A DNA stretch of 44,018 nt from Marinobacterium sp. (GTDB taxonomy: Bacteria; Pseudomonadota; Gammaproteobacteria; Pseudomonadales; Balneatricaceae): positions 1 to 44,018 of the forward strand of contig JAOXSF010000065.1 of the NCBI GenBank assembly GCA_025800125.1. Direction: 5' to 3'. A program made the position numbers and the translations under genes. Positions 43,028-44,018 of the stretch are shown piece after piece (the first letter of the stretch is position 1; each line of letters opens with the position of its first letter). The notes under the pieces were generated by a model. It was not told the origin of the DNA. It searched no databases and was given only the letters and a program-made list of their open reading frames with translations.

Positions 43028-43819
43028 TCAGGACGCAACACCCTGCATAGCCAGCATACTTCCATCCCAGATCAGCTTGACGCCTACCAGTACTGTCAGG
43101 GTTTCAAAGGCTCTTTTTACCAGCCGGTTACCTTTCGCCAGTGACAGATGCGCGCCAGCATAAGCTCCCACCAATGCCCCCAGAACAAGCGCTGGCAACC
43201 AGGGCCATTGCGGCGGTGTCTGAAGCGCAACAACCAGCGCACCGCTACCGTTCCAGAACAGCCCGACCAGAATCAGTACGTAGGTCACCGCCCGTTGGTA
43301 ATCAAGCCCGAACCAGCGCACCAGCCAGAGGGTGATAAACAGTCCGGTACCAGAAGTTAGCGAACCATTAAGAAAGCCAATCAGAAATATCACCAGCGCA
43401 CCAATGCTGTACCCGACCAGATCACGGTGGCGAGGTTGATACTCCATGCCCAGCTGTTTACGGGTAAGGGAATAGATACCCAGCCCCAGCGTCAGCACGC
43501 CCAGACAGAAGATGGTCAGCGCTTCGGGCAACGCCAGCACCACAATCCCACCCAGGACGACCCCTGGCAGGCCACAGCCAACGATATAGGCACAGAACTT
43601 CAGATCCAGCTGACCCTCTTTCAGATGGCGCAGTGTAGCCCCCAACCCCAGTGCAACACTGGCGATTTTATGGGTCGCCAGTGCGGTACCAAAACTCAAC
43701 CCCAGAAACAGTAACACCGGCAATTGCAATAAACCGGCACCACCACCGGCCAGCGCCGACAGACCATTGGCAAATAACGAGATAATCAGCAATGACAGCT
43801 GCTCAAACCAGAAATCCAT
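43028..43819 (-). CDS. TauE/SafE-family sulfite/anion permease
   Basis: This 263-residue membrane protein has about eight helices in two related halves, typical of the TauE/SafE (DUF81) family. Family-like segments are LSALAGGGAGLLQLPVLLFL near the N terminus and FLNGSLTSGTGLFITLWLV in the second half. The substrate is unknown; members carry sulfite, sulfoacetate or other anions. ATG at 43819 is preferred; a TTG five codons upstream is the alternative. Neither has a clear ribosome site. It converges on the deacetylase gene. Confidence 0.9.
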   Translation of the reverse strand: MDFWFEQLSLLIISLFANGLSALAGGGAGLLQLPVLLFLGLSFGTALATHKIASVALGLGATLRHLKEGQLDLKFCAYIVGCGLPGVVLGGIVVLALPEALTIFCLGVLTLGLGIYSLTRKQLGMEYQPRHRDLVGYSIGALVIFLIGFLNGSLTSGTGLFITLWLVRWFGLDYQRAVTYVLILVGLFWNGSGALVVALQTPPQWPWLPALVLGALVGAYAGAHLSLAKGNRLVKRAFETLTVLVGVKLIWDGSMLAMQGVAS

Positions 43820-44018
43820 ACTTGAATTAATCAATACCCAATGAACACTATTATAAAATTACTATTTGAAATATTCTCAAACAAAAAAAACGATCAAAAC
43901 TCAGAATTTATATAAAACTCCAAATTAATTATCATGCTTACAAGTTATCTGAATCGCCTGACAGTTATAGGTATATTATTTTCCAACTGTAGATACGATT
44001 AAACCGGCGAGCATTAAG
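43820..44018. other. AT-rich region upstream of the TauE/SafE gene
   Basis: The last 200 bases are far richer in A and T than the rest of the window, with A-runs (AAAAAAAA near 43882) and several TATA-like hexamers. No gene can be supported; a 22-codon ORF at 43934 has no ribosome site. Confidence 0.5.

Overview
The window is a stretch of bacterial chromosome dominated by housekeeping genes. Gene content and order point to a marine-type gammaproteobacterium related to Oceanospirillales/Pseudomonadales. The evidence is Pseudomonas-like order in two blocks (tyrS, M23 peptidase, anmK, erpA, argC; and sfsA, aminotransferase, dksA, gluQ, cbrA, cbrB, pcnB, folK, panC), combined with blocks shared with enteric bacteria (secB-grxC-yibN and gpmI-envC-ctpA-yibQ). 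The species assignment is inference. I see no rRNA, tRNA, prophage, insertion sequence or CRISPR array.

Layout. 1-6.5 kb: end of an unknown gene, tyrS, a cell-wall peptidase overlapping anmK, a secreted DsrE-like protein, the Fe-S carrier erpA and argC. 6.5-11.2 kb: a ClC-family transporter, thiE, hemL and an unknown membrane protein. 11.2-13.0 kb: a LysR regulator divergent from a thioesterase, with a clear dyad-rich region between them. 13.1-16.2 kb: PBP1b (mrcB) with its probable TPR lipoprotein activator (lpoP). 16.4-20.3 kb: an APH/P-loop fusion kinase, a small Rieske protein, sfsA and a class I aminotransferase. 20.6-29.8 kb: dksA, gluQ, a small membrane ORF (cbrX-like), the cbrA/cbrB carbon-nitrogen two-component system, pcnB, folK and panC. 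30.3-33.3 kb: a biosynthetic thiolase, a TetR regulator with a perfect operator-like palindrome, and a duplicated QueD/PTPS-family protein. 33.7-36.4 kb: rsuA, an RsmC/RlmG methyltransferase, a YciC-like membrane protein and a relic of a GlcG/HbpS (DUF336) gene. 36.5-43.0 kb: secB, grxC and a rhodanese on the minus strand, then gpmI, envC, ctpA and a polysaccharide deacetylase on the plus strand. 43.0-44.0 kb: a TauE/SafE permease and an AT-rich end.

Functional themes. Several groups serve the cell wall and division: the M23 peptidase with anmK, mrcB with lpoP, and envC with ctpA and the YibQ-like deacetylase. Others serve RNA and translation (tyrS, gluQ, pcnB, rsuA, rsmC/rlmG), cofactors (thiE, hemL, folK, panC, QueD-like) and global regulation (dksA, cbrAB).

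The most unusual signals are not an exotic gene cluster. They are: (1) short tandem duplications (units of about 13-23 bp) in at least seven intergenic or gene-end positions, two spanning stop codons; (2) a fused QueD-like protein whose predicted zinc site and Asp-His dyad sit in different halves; (3) a cbrX-cbrA-cbrB locus with little room for the CrcZ RNA that follows cbrB in Pseudomonas; (4) a folK-panC junction without panB; and (5) a DUF336 gene relic. No complete undescribed defence, mobile or biosynthetic system is visible.
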